64,000 nt of DNA from Jaltomata sinuosa (Eukaryota > Streptophyta > Magnoliopsida > Solanales > Solanaceae), in the NCBI GenBank assembly GCA_003996215.1, contig QJPP01000003.1, forward strand, positions 2,108,001 through 2,172,000, given 5' to 3'. The notes beneath the pieces were generated by a model that saw only the letters and a list, made by a program, of their open reading frames with translations, was not told where the DNA came from and ran no database searches. The translations under genes were made by a program, and so were the position numbers. Within the stretch, counting starts at the first letter, position 1. Every line of letters starts with the position of its first letter. Below are positions 55,051 to 64,000 of the stretch, piece by piece.

Positions 55051-55122
55051 AGGGGTGAGGTCTGCGTACATCCTACCCTCCCTCAAACCTCAATTGTGGA
55101 ATTACATTGGGTTATATTGTTA
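55051..55122 (+). repeat. SINE 3' fragment (tobacco TS-like)
   Basis: GGTGAGGTCTGCGTACATCC, TACCCTCCCTCAAACCTCAA, then GGAATTACATTGGGTTATAT and TGTTAG. This matches the conserved 3' end of a Solanaceae SINE that normally ends in TTG repeats, as I remember it. The 5' part is missing. Confidence 0.55.
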
Positions 55123-55965
55123 GTGTTCATTCACGTTTTAAATCAAGAGACAGTAACTTATTTTTCTTTAATTTTACTATTATGGGTAATATGGGGAAAA
55201 AATTCAGTTGTAGATTCAACATATTTAGGGAACCCACTTTTGAATTGAATGACCTTACTGTTTGAAATCTTTACCTCCAATAGATAATCGAGATTTGAAA
55301 TTAGAATTATTTCAGGCGCAATTATCTGAACTTTGTCATTGAATTTTTTGAAAGTTTATATTATTCGAAATTTATAATTTAGAGGCAAAATTTAAAAATT
55401 TCAATCTTGTACGTCTAAAGCGGGATTTAAAAGTAGGTCTATTTGAAAATTGTGTGCCACTATAAATATAATTTTTATGGAGGCCATATAATCGAGTATA
55501 TCTGCCCTTCACCCAATAAAAAAAGAATAGAGGAGCAATTTTCGCATGCTCTTTACCCACGAATCTTAGATATTTTGTGGGGTTATTTTTATAGAAGTAA
55601 TGTTTTTTTAATTACAGAATTGTGACACAAGGAGTAAAAGATATGGAAGGAGGCGTGTAGCTAATTGTGATGGTAAATCATGGCATTTCAAGAACCCACA
55701 CCAGTGCCACTTTTGTTGCTTCTTTTTCAAGGCCCCCAAAAAAGTTGGTTAGCCTTTAATCAGCATCATAGGAGCAAAAGAGGAATCAAGAATTTACCCT
55801 CCTAGTGAAAAATTCACAAGTTCTCATCTAATTTCTACTTCTACCCTCCTGCACCATGCGTCTTGTGACTTACTGAAGATTCCAAATCTTTTTACTATGT
55901 TTATGTCAATAGTATTTGAAATGAATGAACAAGAAGAATGCATACTCTCAGGACTTCAATCTCAG

Positions 55966-56034
55966 ACCCGTTTGGACATGCGATATTATTCAACTTCAAA
56001 TCATGATTTCATATCACATGTCCAAGCGGACCCT
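55966..56034. mobile_element. Very short MITE (~70 bp)
   Basis: CCGTTTGGACATGCGATAT (55969 on) is mirrored by ATATCACATGTCCAAGCGG (ending 56029). The ends GACCCG and CGGACCC extend the inversion. The whole element is almost a single hairpin. Confidence 0.6.
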
Positions 56035-57155
56035 AAAAATATGAACTGATTTAACCGGGGGAACATTTTACGAAACAAAAATTATATTCGCACGGCTGAA
56101 AATAGGATTGAATTATGGGAAGATTTTCTTTTCAAGAAGATGTGACAACTTATGCAAGACCACAAGGGTGGCCCTGGCTAATATCATAAGATTTTTTTTT
56201 GTTTCATTTAGGTGCACAAATCAGTACCATCGATTCCATTGCCTGGCTAGTACTTCTCTAGTAGTGACCTTTACATATAATTCCTAAAAGTCATTTTCAA
56301 AATTTAGGGATAATGGACGAATAGTAGAAAGTTATAGCACACGATTAGCCACTTGTACTAAAAACAAGTAATTAAGTTAGTTAATCGGGCACCAATCTTC
56401 TTGGATTGAACAAAATTACTGAAATTCTCGAATCACAGGTGCTCGACCTTGGTTGAAACAACTATAGTATATGTTAATTGGTGGAATTTCAAACGACTAG
56501 ACGTTCTTTTATGTAACTAACACTAAATACCTTACATATTATGTTGATCATAGCATAAAGCATGTGAGTCTATCTATTGATGATAGCTGCTTTGCTTAAA
56601 CTTAGGTAAAAGATGTTTTCTTGAAGATTGTCAATGAAACGGCTACGCTACTTAATTTTTATAATCATTAATTTAGCATTGTTTCACCTAATCATAATCC
56701 AAGTAAAACAAAGTTGTATGCTGACTATACCATGTCACTAGCTAATTACCTATACTGGCTAAATTTTGTAATATTAACAATTTTTTAAGACATTATTTAG
56801 ACAATTACAACATTGTAGAAATTAAAAGGTGTAAGTCAATTTCTCTCAGAGTTTTGTATTATATAAAACTAGATTATACCAATAATTCATATAAATTTAT
56901 CATACTTCTAAAGTTGGACAACTTACATTTGGAGAGCAAAACGCCTTTTTCCAGGAAGTAAAATACAGTGTGTTTATTTTGAGTTGAGATTTTTATTCAA
57001 AGCCAACACGCAATTGAAAGACTAGAAAAAAGGTAGGGCCCAGCCAGGGGCGGACCTCAGCTTATATCTACATCACTACATGTTAAATATAATCAATAAT
57101 TTTGATTCAAACATTATATATGAATATTGTAAGAATATTATTTAATATGTATAAA

Positions 57156-58360
57156 TAGGGGTGTACATAGATCGGGTTGGTTCGATTTTTTAAAAAATCA
57201 AACCAAATCATTAGTATCGGGTTATTAAATTTATAAATCAAACCAAATTAATAAAAGTCGGGTTTTTCAACCTCGAGTTTTTGGGTTATTTCGATTTCTC
57301 GAGTTTTTCGGGTTATTTCGGAAAAAAAATCCGGTAAAGTCTTTATATAAATATATAATTAATTTGTGCTTTAAATATTGGTTAAACTACCAAAAGAGAC
57401 ATACCTCCTTACCATATTTACTAATTCTCCCACTACTTTATTTTAATTACTTAATATACCACATGTAAACACTCTGATACATCGCTCCAGGTAGTGATAC
57501 ATCGTTTCACCTCGTGATACAACACCCTGATGTATCAAAGGTAATTATCCAGAGGTGAGCCGATGTATCACGCCTTGGGGCGATGTATCCGAGCGAAGTG
57601 AGGTGGGAAAAAGAATAATTAGCTCCCAAAGATGTGTGTTTTATGTAAGTTGCCCTTAAATATTTCTTTAGTCCTAGCAAGATACAACTATCTAAGATAT
57701 TTCTTTAAAAAAAATAACACAATATATAAATGAGTGATGACATTAATAAATATTCAACCAAAAAAATAATGAAATCGCATAGAATAAATATTGCATATTA
57801 ATAAGTCATTATAAAAATAATTATAATTTAAAAGTATCAAATCATACTAAAATTAGTCTAATAAGTATTAACTACATTACTAAATATTAAACAAAAATAA
57901 AATTAGTTTATGTATTTATGCAAAATTAAAGAATAGATATCTAACATGATTGTCATTCCTAGTGTTGAATTGAATATTTTTTTGTTAGCATTAGTATTGA
58001 TTTGAGCTTTATTTGAGTTACTAATATCTATGAATTATAAAAACTTATTGGATCATTTAAAATTCTAACTTTAAACTTGAAATAATATGTTGAAAGATAA
58101 AAACTATGAAAAATTTAAGAAATATTTATAAATTACATCACAATAAATATTTTTATGTATAGAATATTTTTAAAAATAGTATATATATGTAATATCGGGT
58201 TGGTTCGATTCAGTTTGACTTTTTTTAGTTAAAACCAAACTAAACCAATTAAGGTCCGGTTTTTTTATCCAACACCAAACCAAGTCAAACCAGACCACTA
58301 ATCAATTTTTTTTTACGATTCGATTTGATTTGATTTGCGGTTCGATTTTTTTCACCCCTA
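57156..58360. mobile_element. hAT-like MITE, copy 2, with a nested insertion
   Basis: Ends TAGGGGTGTACAT and (reverse) TAGGGGTGAAAA, with an 8-bp near-perfect target duplication, TGTATAAA (57148-57155) and TATATAAA (58361-58368). The interior aligns with copy 1 from CATAGATCGGGTTGGTTCG to the end, apart from a 276-bp insertion at 57380-57655. Confidence 0.8.
57380..57655. mobile_element. Nested Mutator-like MITE (276 bp, 9-bp TSD)
   Basis: Interrupts hAT copy 2 at GCTTTAAATATT; copy 1 reads GCTTCAAATATTTCTTTAG without a break. The 9-mer TTAAATATT is duplicated exactly (57371-57379 and 57656-57664). The ends GGTTAAACTACCAAAAGAGA and (reverse) GGGCAACTTACATAAAACAC are imperfect inverted repeats. 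The interior repeats GATACATCG-type words. There is no coding capacity. Confidence 0.85.
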
Positions 58361-58368
58361 TATATAAA

Positions 58369-59865
58369 TAAGTTATGCAAAATTCACTAAGCAAAAAAGG
58401 AATTTAATTCACAAATGATCAGAATTCATAGATTAAAGTTTCTAGCTCCGTTTATGGACGCAATCAATATTATTAGTCCGTTTGGTCAAAAAAAGAAATT
58501 CAAAAATTGTTTATTTTTTTCTCTAAAAAGTGTAAAAAAGAGGTGTTTGGTCAAGTTTTTTTAAAAAATAAGTGTTTCGAGAGTAGTAAAACCTATATTT
58601 CAAAAGCTAAAAATAATAGTTTTTCTTAAAAGCATTTTCTTTTAGAAAATACACTTAAAACACTTTCAGAAAGGTCGGTGAGAGATCGGTCAAACATTAA
58701 TTATTATTCAAAATTGTTTTATAAATTTATTGGTCAAATACAAATCATTTTTGATTTTTTGAATACCACTTATATCAAATAAAATTAATTTTAGAAGTTT
58801 GATGAAACAAGCTAAATAGTCTCCAAGTTCCATTTAAGAGAATAGGCGGTTATAAGTGATTTATTTGGAAAAGTAATTAGAGTGCTAATACTAATTCTAA
58901 ATGGAGTAAAATAATACTCTAAATAAGCAAAAAATATAAATAGGGTAAGCAACATGTTTGAATAAAGAAATAAATTTACTCATTAAGGTTATAGTATATA
59001 AAGACAGATGTGTGCAAAATTTTACGTTATATTTTGTCCCTTGAAAGCTCAAAATTCAAATTGCTATTCACTCTTTACCATTTCAGTTATGTATCAAGTG
59101 TAATGGCAGCCATTTTCCGATCCACCAAGAACACCAAAGCCTTGTTATACGCAAAAGGCGTTTCCCTTTTTTCCAAAACAGAAAGGTTGATTCTTTCTAC
59201 TATTCGTCTACCCACTAACAGGGTCGTTTTTAGTTTTTGTCCATTTTCTCTGCTGGCCTTTTTCGATTGAGACATTAATCTTTCTAGAGAGAGATAAATA
59301 GAGAATTTGGTAGTGGGGAAAGGAGAAAGAAATGTGATGGCAAACTGCTGAAAGGGTCTTTCTATTCTCCGCCCTCTTCTTTTGACTTTGCCTTTTCTTT
59401 TTCTTCCTCTATCAACTCTTTTTTTCTCATTCTTTTAGTTTTTGGCATCGACTGTTTGTTTATCCTCCTATCAATGCGAAATTTTTGCTGTCTGACGTAT
59501 AACATATGTTAAGATTTTGATTAAGCCCATTGATTTCTTGTCGATAAATCAAAAGATTTCATTTTTGTGGCTTTCCATTGATGGCAAACAGCGTGCCCTG
59601 TTTTTCAGAGAACACAAGGTTCTACTCTCGTTCTCTCTCTTTCCCTCATCGATTCCAGTAATTCTCTTCTCTTAAATTTTTAATTTTATTTCCATTTTTA
59701 ATTCCTCGATTAGGTTGCTTAATCTTGGAATCTATACCCAACCCCATTACACCACCCACCTTAATCATCTGAGAATGTTCTTCTAATCTCTTTTAAAAAA
59801 TACCATTTGATTGATTTCTTTAGCCAACCACTTTGGGGATAAAGTATACTTTTTCTTCTGCAATA
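58369..59865. other. Spacer and upstream region of the glutaredoxin-like gene
   Basis: 58480-58830 resembles a decayed GTCCGTTTGGTCA-type MITE. A TATA-like GTATATAAAGAC lies at 58994-59005, and pyrimidine-rich tracts at 59345-59440 and 59620-59690 suit a plant core promoter and 5' leader. A short frame (59103-59270) begins MAAIFRSTKNTK; it could be an upstream ORF but has no recognised homology. Confidence 0.4.
58994..59005 (+). promoter_or_regulatory. Candidate TATA box
   Basis: GTATATAAAGAC is a good TATA match on +, but it is about 870 bases before the glutaredoxin-like start codon, so it would imply a long leader or a leader intron. A nearer start site in the pyrimidine-rich tract is equally possible. 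Confidence 0.3.
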
Positions 59866-61128
59866 ATGGGTTGTGCAACTTCGAAGCCAAAGGTATGTCA
59901 CAAATGCCGAGCCCCTTGTTCACCGGTGCACCGGAGCTACTCAATGCACGATGATGGAGGCTACCATATGGTGGCTCTAACTTCATCCACGTTAGGATCT
60001 TTGAAGCTTGATCCATTCAACCAGAGTCAATCATCTATCAAAGATGATAGATCTTCTTTTGAGCACTGTGATTTCGATGAAGTGAAGAGTTGCAAAGAAG
60101 AGTTTGCTATGGGTTTGATTGAAGCAAAAACATGGTCAGAAATGATCAATGAGAAAATCCCCAAAGTTGTTCCTAAAACCCCCATTAGAACTCCACCAGG
60201 TGAGCCAGAAACTATCAATACTTGGGAATTAATGGAAGGTCTTGAAGATTCAAGTCCCCTTAAACCTGTTCATCATGTTCGCAGTTTTTCATTCCATGTT
60301 TCTTCTAATTCAATTCCTTCTGATCAGTATGATCTGCCTACACCTAGAGTTAAAGATCATATCGAAGGGTCCCCAAAGCCATTGTGGGAAGAGGTAGCCG
60401 AAGATGAAACGAACTCAAGTTCAAACGACACATCTATCGTGTCCGAGTTTGATCCTGAAGTGATTTCTACATTTAGAAAAGCATTAGAAGATCTCCCACC
60501 GGAAAACCCATTTCACCTTAAACCGTTAATTGACGAAAACCAGCAGTCGGCTGCAGATAAAGAAGATTCATTGGAGATAACGGATGTGAAGAAAGTAACA
60601 GAGTACAAGGTCGTTAAAGACAAACTTGTTGTTTATTTCACAAGCCTAAGAGGTGTGAGGAAAACATACGAAGATTGTGGTCATGTTCGAGTGATTCTGA
60701 AGGGATTAGGTGTTAAAATCGACGAAAGAGATGTATCGATGCATTCGGGGTTCAAGGAGGAGCTGAAAGAATTACTGGGAAATGAATACAGTGGAGGGGG
60801 ATTGCCTAGGATATTTATGGGGAAAAAATATATTGGTGGAGCTGATGAAATACGGCGAATGAACGAGGATGGAAAACTCGAGAAATTCTTTGAAAACTGT
60901 GAAAGAGTTGAGGATGGTGCTGTCCTTGGAGGTTGTAATTGTGAGGCCTGTGGAGATATTAGATTTGTACCATGTGAGACATGTTCGGGAAGCTGTAAAA
61001 TCTATTATGAAGCAGAATATGAAGAAGACCAAGAGGAAGAACAACTTGAAGATGATGAATATGGCTTCCAACGATGCCCAGATTGCAATGAAAATGGCCT
61101 TATTCGATGTCCAATTTGTTGTGATTAA
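59866..61128 (+). CDS. Glutaredoxin-domain protein with C-terminal CxxC zinc-finger-like motifs
   Basis: A single exon, 420 residues. The N-terminus MGCATSKP fits N-myristoylation (Gly2, Ser6) plus Cys3 palmitoylation, so membrane attachment is likely; this is the first ATG in frame. Residues about 1-245 are Ser/Pro-rich and probably disordered, with a VRSFSFHV motif. The glutaredoxin-like fold is at about 250-340 (KLVVYFTSLRGVRKTYEDCG, then LPRIFMGKKYIGGADEIRRM). Where classical glutaredoxins have CPYC or a related redox motif, this protein has TSLRG without cysteine, so disulfide reduction by the usual mechanism is unlikely. Four CxxC pairs follow (CEAC, CETC, CPDC, CPIC), separated by a Glu/Asp-rich stretch, and probably bind zinc. 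The same plan is known from Arabidopsis At5g39865/At3g28850-type proteins, whose function is poorly defined. Confidence 0.92.
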   Translation: MGCATSKPKVCHKCRAPCSPVHRSYSMHDDGGYHMVALTSSTLGSLKLDPFNQSQSSIKDDRSSFEHCDFDEVKSCKEEFAMGLIEAKTWSEMINEKIPKVVPKTPIRTPPGEPETINTWELMEGLEDSSPLKPVHHVRSFSFHVSSNSIPSDQYDLPTPRVKDHIEGSPKPLWEEVAEDETNSSSNDTSIVSEFDPEVISTFRKALEDLPPENPFHLKPLIDENQQSAADKEDSLEITDVKKVTEYKVVKDKLVVYFTSLRGVRKTYEDCGHVRVILKGLGVKIDERDVSMHSGFKEELKELLGNEYSGGGLPRIFMGKKYIGGADEIRRMNEDGKLEKFFENCERVEDGAVLGGCNCEACGDIRFVPCETCSGSCKIYYEAEYEEDQEEEQLEDDEYGFQRCPDCNENGLIRCPICCD

Positions 61129-62618
61129 GGTTGAGCACAAAATTTTCTTGGTCTTCATATTTTCCTAATTTTGTTTGGATTAATTTTTATTTTTTTTGGA
61201 TGATGTTTGTTGTACAGTGAGGAGTTTTGATTGAGTTAATATAGTCATAACCAACCATAAACCTGTTCCAAGCTCTGGAGTTGTGGTGTTAAAAGTCTTC
61301 TGTAATACATTTTCCACGTAAAACAAGAAGCAGCTTATAGTACAATTTTGAAATTTTCCCTTTATAAAGTAATATAATGTATGTAGTTCATACGAGACGA
61401 ATTTGAAATTTAAAATTTAAAATTGATATTTACTAAAAATAGTGTTGCAGTCACTATTGATTCGTAATAATGTGTTCCAGTTAATACCGATTTATAATAC
61501 ATTCTTCTTAAATAAAAAAACTATATGTAGAAAACGAATTGAAAGGAACAGGTGCAATTACACTCACTGGATTAAATATGCATCCGTCGGCGGACGAAAT
61601 TTAAATGCTTTGGGTTGGGTTTGGTTTGTATTGATTCAACAACGCCATTTTAAAAATGAGGAAATTTTGAAACAATGGAAATATTTTGTGGTCATACTAG
61701 TGCTACTACCATTTTTAAATCCTGTCTAGTGTCCACATAGATGGTTAGTTGTTTTGGGTTACTTTGTCGTCATTGCACCTAATGGCGTAAAGTATTCAAA
61801 CATTAATATGGCTTACTTTTCTTTTAAAAAGCATATCTCTTTCCTTTTTGATAACTTTTTAATTTTAAAAATCTTCTTTTTTTGGAAATAAATTGTGAAT
61901 ACTATACCAACAAAATAGCCAATACACCTTCCCTGCATATACAAGAGCAGTACTCACCTTACATCCATGTGTTACTCTCCTATGCCTCTAATCAAAACAG
62001 AAAGGACCCTATACATTCATGACTATAAGAAACATCAAAAGCAATATAACTAGCCTACTACACAATTGCTGGATCAACTGATCAAGTTTCTACTACTATA
62101 AGCTCTTTTTGTACACCTTATTGGCCTATTATTTCCTTCACCTCCTTTTGAACTTGGGCAATAACTAGTTCAGGTTGCACACTTTCTTAAACCCCGTTAT
62201 CAAATCAAAATCAGGAAAACAAATGAAAATAAAGAAAGTATAATATAATTTCTAGCAAAGTATGTTCAAGCGATCATCCTTGAGTTTATGGCTCCGCCAC
62301 TAAGTGTATCTTTCAAGGTAACTTGTCCCTTAACAAATCAAAGAAGGTAGTGTTAGAGACGGGAAGTACAATTTAGGGTCTGTAACTTTACACTACCCTG
62401 CTTAACATAGTATTGAAATTTGAATTTGAGTTTTATGCGTTAATGGTATAGAAAAGTACAAGTAATTCGATCTAGATCACTTACAAAGTAAAACTCTATT
62501 GAAAATAAAAGAAAGTAAATTTAGATGACATACAATACTTGATAATATGATAAAAACTACATTAGCTTGATATCACAAGTTAAATTATAGTGAGAGTGTA
62601 ACAAATTTCAAACTATCA

Positions 62619-62675
<57 letters not shown>

Positions 62676-63603
62676 TTTAAATCCATTAAATTATAGGAAA
62701 GGTCCTCTCTGCTTCTTCTTTAGTTCTTTCCCCTTTCCCTATCACTAGGCTTGCCCTTTCATGAAAAAGAATTATTTTTTAAAATGTAAAAAGAATAGTA
62801 AAATAGCAAGTAAGAATGTAGACAGACAGAATCATAGGTCTCCACTCCGAATAAGTTTTTTTTTTTAAAAAAAAGAACAGATTGGAAAGCAACAAATCTG
62901 GGTTGTTGACAACTTTGTTTTAATTATATATTCAAATTGATGTGCCAAAAGTGGAGAGTAGTTCAATTTAATCATTCTCCGTGACGGCAACTGCCTAATA
63001 CGTATCTAACACGGGCTCCTTTTGTTGTGTTTAGTTTTCAACACTATGAGGCGCAACAATTAATAATTTAACTATATTTACAAATTTTTATGTTCTAATA
63101 CGTCGGTATCTAAAGTGACATTTTAATATATAGGAGTCTATTTTGATTTATAGGAATTCGTCATCAAATTAAGAAAATGGTTGTGGTGCACCACAAAGAT
63201 TTTAGACCAATGACTAATTTTTTTAGTAGAACTTACATAAAACACAGTAGTTTGGTCCCTAATTACGTTTTATCCCACTACTTTAAAATATTACATTTTC
63301 CCCGATAGTTTAAAAAATGAAATGATTGTATCCTTTTGTATTTTCGTGTATCCTGGACACATATAACCTCTTAATTATGGCGCTTTAAAAGGAAATAAAA
63401 TATTTACAATTAATGAGGAGTAAATCATTAATTGTAAATGTATTACTATTAACAGATTTACAATTAATGAGGAGTAAATCAAGATTCAGTTAGTTACAAA
63501 GGATTATGCAGTATCCTAGTTCCCTCAAACGACTGGAGAATAGATAATGGTTTAAAAATATTGATGGATCCAAAGTGTAAATATTATTGGATAAATGTCC
63601 AAT
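61129..63603. other. AT-rich spacer downstream of the glutaredoxin-like gene
   Basis: No gene is supported. It contains the AT microsatellite (62627-62670) and a 25-bp direct repeat with 55-bp spacing at 63402 and 63457 (TTTACAATTAATGAGGAGTA). The open frame at 61442-61729 lacks recognisable features. Confidence 0.5.
62627..62670. repeat. AT microsatellite, ~22 units
   Basis: Uninterrupted (AT)n, preceded by ATATAC. Likely polymorphic in length. Confidence 0.95.
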
Positions 63604-64000
63604 GCGTGGATACATGACCAATGCTTGGATACATTGTACAATATTGTTGGATACATGAAATTAAGCTTTTGTACATGAAATTAAGATTTTGGGGTGTATC
63701 CTTTGATAATAACTACTGTAGAAAAATCATCCGCTGGCAGCATGTTTGGGGAAATTGTCTACGAACCAAATACGGGCACAATTGCATGTATAGAAGGGTC
63801 TGAAAGTGGTGTTCTTGCGATAACGGGTGATGGTAACGTTGACGGACTATTGTATAGACGGAAAGAACATGAAATTAAGCTTTTGTACATGAATTAAAGC
63901 TTGGATACACTGTCCAAAAATACTGTGGAATACATATCCAAAGTGTATGCGTGGATACATGACCAATGCTTGAATACATTGTACAATATTGTTGGATACA
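63604..64000. repeat. 52-bp direct repeats flanking a possible captured exon
   Basis: GCGTGGATACATGACCAATG and the 32 bases after it occur at 63604-63655 and again at 63949-64000 with one difference. GAAATTAAGCTTTTGTACAT also recurs (about 63658 and 63871). The window ends inside the second copy. Between them is an exon-like segment (63721-63870). Confidence 0.75.
63721..63870 (+). pseudogene. Possible captured exon of unknown gene
   Basis: After an acceptor-like CTACTGTAG the frame reads KSSAGSMFGEIVYEPNTGTI, then ACIEGSESGVLAITGDGNVD and GLLYRRK. Composition and residue usage look like real protein, unlike other short frames nearby. It is bracketed by direct repeats, as expected for a gene piece carried by a mobile element. 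I do not recognise the parent protein. Confidence 0.35.

Larger units (their letters stand above)
54936..57147. other. Gene-poor spacer between the two hAT-like elements
   Basis: Contains the SINE fragment at 55051 and a tiny MITE at 55966-56034, otherwise AT-rich. No gene is supported. Confidence 0.5.

Noticed and set aside
57480..57605. Repeated GATACATCG words as a possible CRISPR-like or regulatory array
   Set aside because: They lie within a small MITE with a 9-bp target duplication. The words are irregularly spaced, and this is a plant nuclear genome.
59103..59270. Short frame upstream of the glutaredoxin-like gene (MAAIFRSTKNTK...)
   Set aside because: Could be an upstream ORF, but both strands are open here and no homology is recognised.
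60772..61158. 128-codon open frame on -
   Set aside because: Antisense shadow of the glutaredoxin-like coding sequence.

Overview
This is nuclear plant DNA: AT-rich, with GT-AG introns, plant-only gene families and dense small transposons. Several dispersed repeats (SINE-like sequences, a Mutator-type MITE, hAT-type MITEs) look like ones common in Solanaceae, so a Solanaceae species (Nicotiana or Solanum type) is likely. That placement rests on recognised repeat style and could not be checked by a search.

Layout. (1) 1.2-9.1 kb: three tandem secreted aldose 1-epimerase (galactose mutarotase-like) genes on +, all with the same five-exon structure. (2) 9.8-39.2 kb: a tandem cluster on - with three six-exon receptor-like cytoplasmic kinases of the RLCK VII / PBL34-36 type. 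The first (9.8-16.5 kb) looks intact. The second (21.8-26.1 kb) has lost a splice donor and is frame-shifted at its N-terminus. The third (33.8-39.2 kb) has lost the ancestral start codon. Two tandem B3-domain genes (28.4-29.2 and 31.6-32.5 kb) lie between the second and third kinases. The upstream modules of these genes are duplicated with them and carry an 81-85 bp minisatellite. (3) 42.6-44.6 kb: a three-exon HD-Zip class I transcription factor on -. (4) 44.7-59 kb: almost gene-free, full of MITEs, SINEs, a 159-bp tandem repeat and one short ORF of unknown nature. (5) 59.9-61.1 kb: an intronless glutaredoxin-like protein with a myristoylation-type N-terminus and C-terminal CxxC pairs. (6) 61.1-64 kb: gene-free, with an AT microsatellite and a possible captured exon between direct repeats.

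The genes do not form one pathway. The tandem families (sugar epimerases, kinases, B3 proteins) are local birth-and-death clusters. The most unusual structures are: a ~580 bp foldback with 280-bp arms and a 14-nt loop at 17.9-18.5 kb, inserted in a module that lacks it in the paralogous copies; a plastid 23S rRNA fragment at 41.6 kb; an organelle-like insertion at 29.8-30.0 kb; a Mutator-like MITE with a perfect 9-bp target duplication at 19.6-20.4 kb; and a second Mutator-like MITE nested in a hAT-like MITE at 57.4 kb.

Exon boundaries were derived by hand from splice sites, reading phase and comparison between paralogues. No database search was run.
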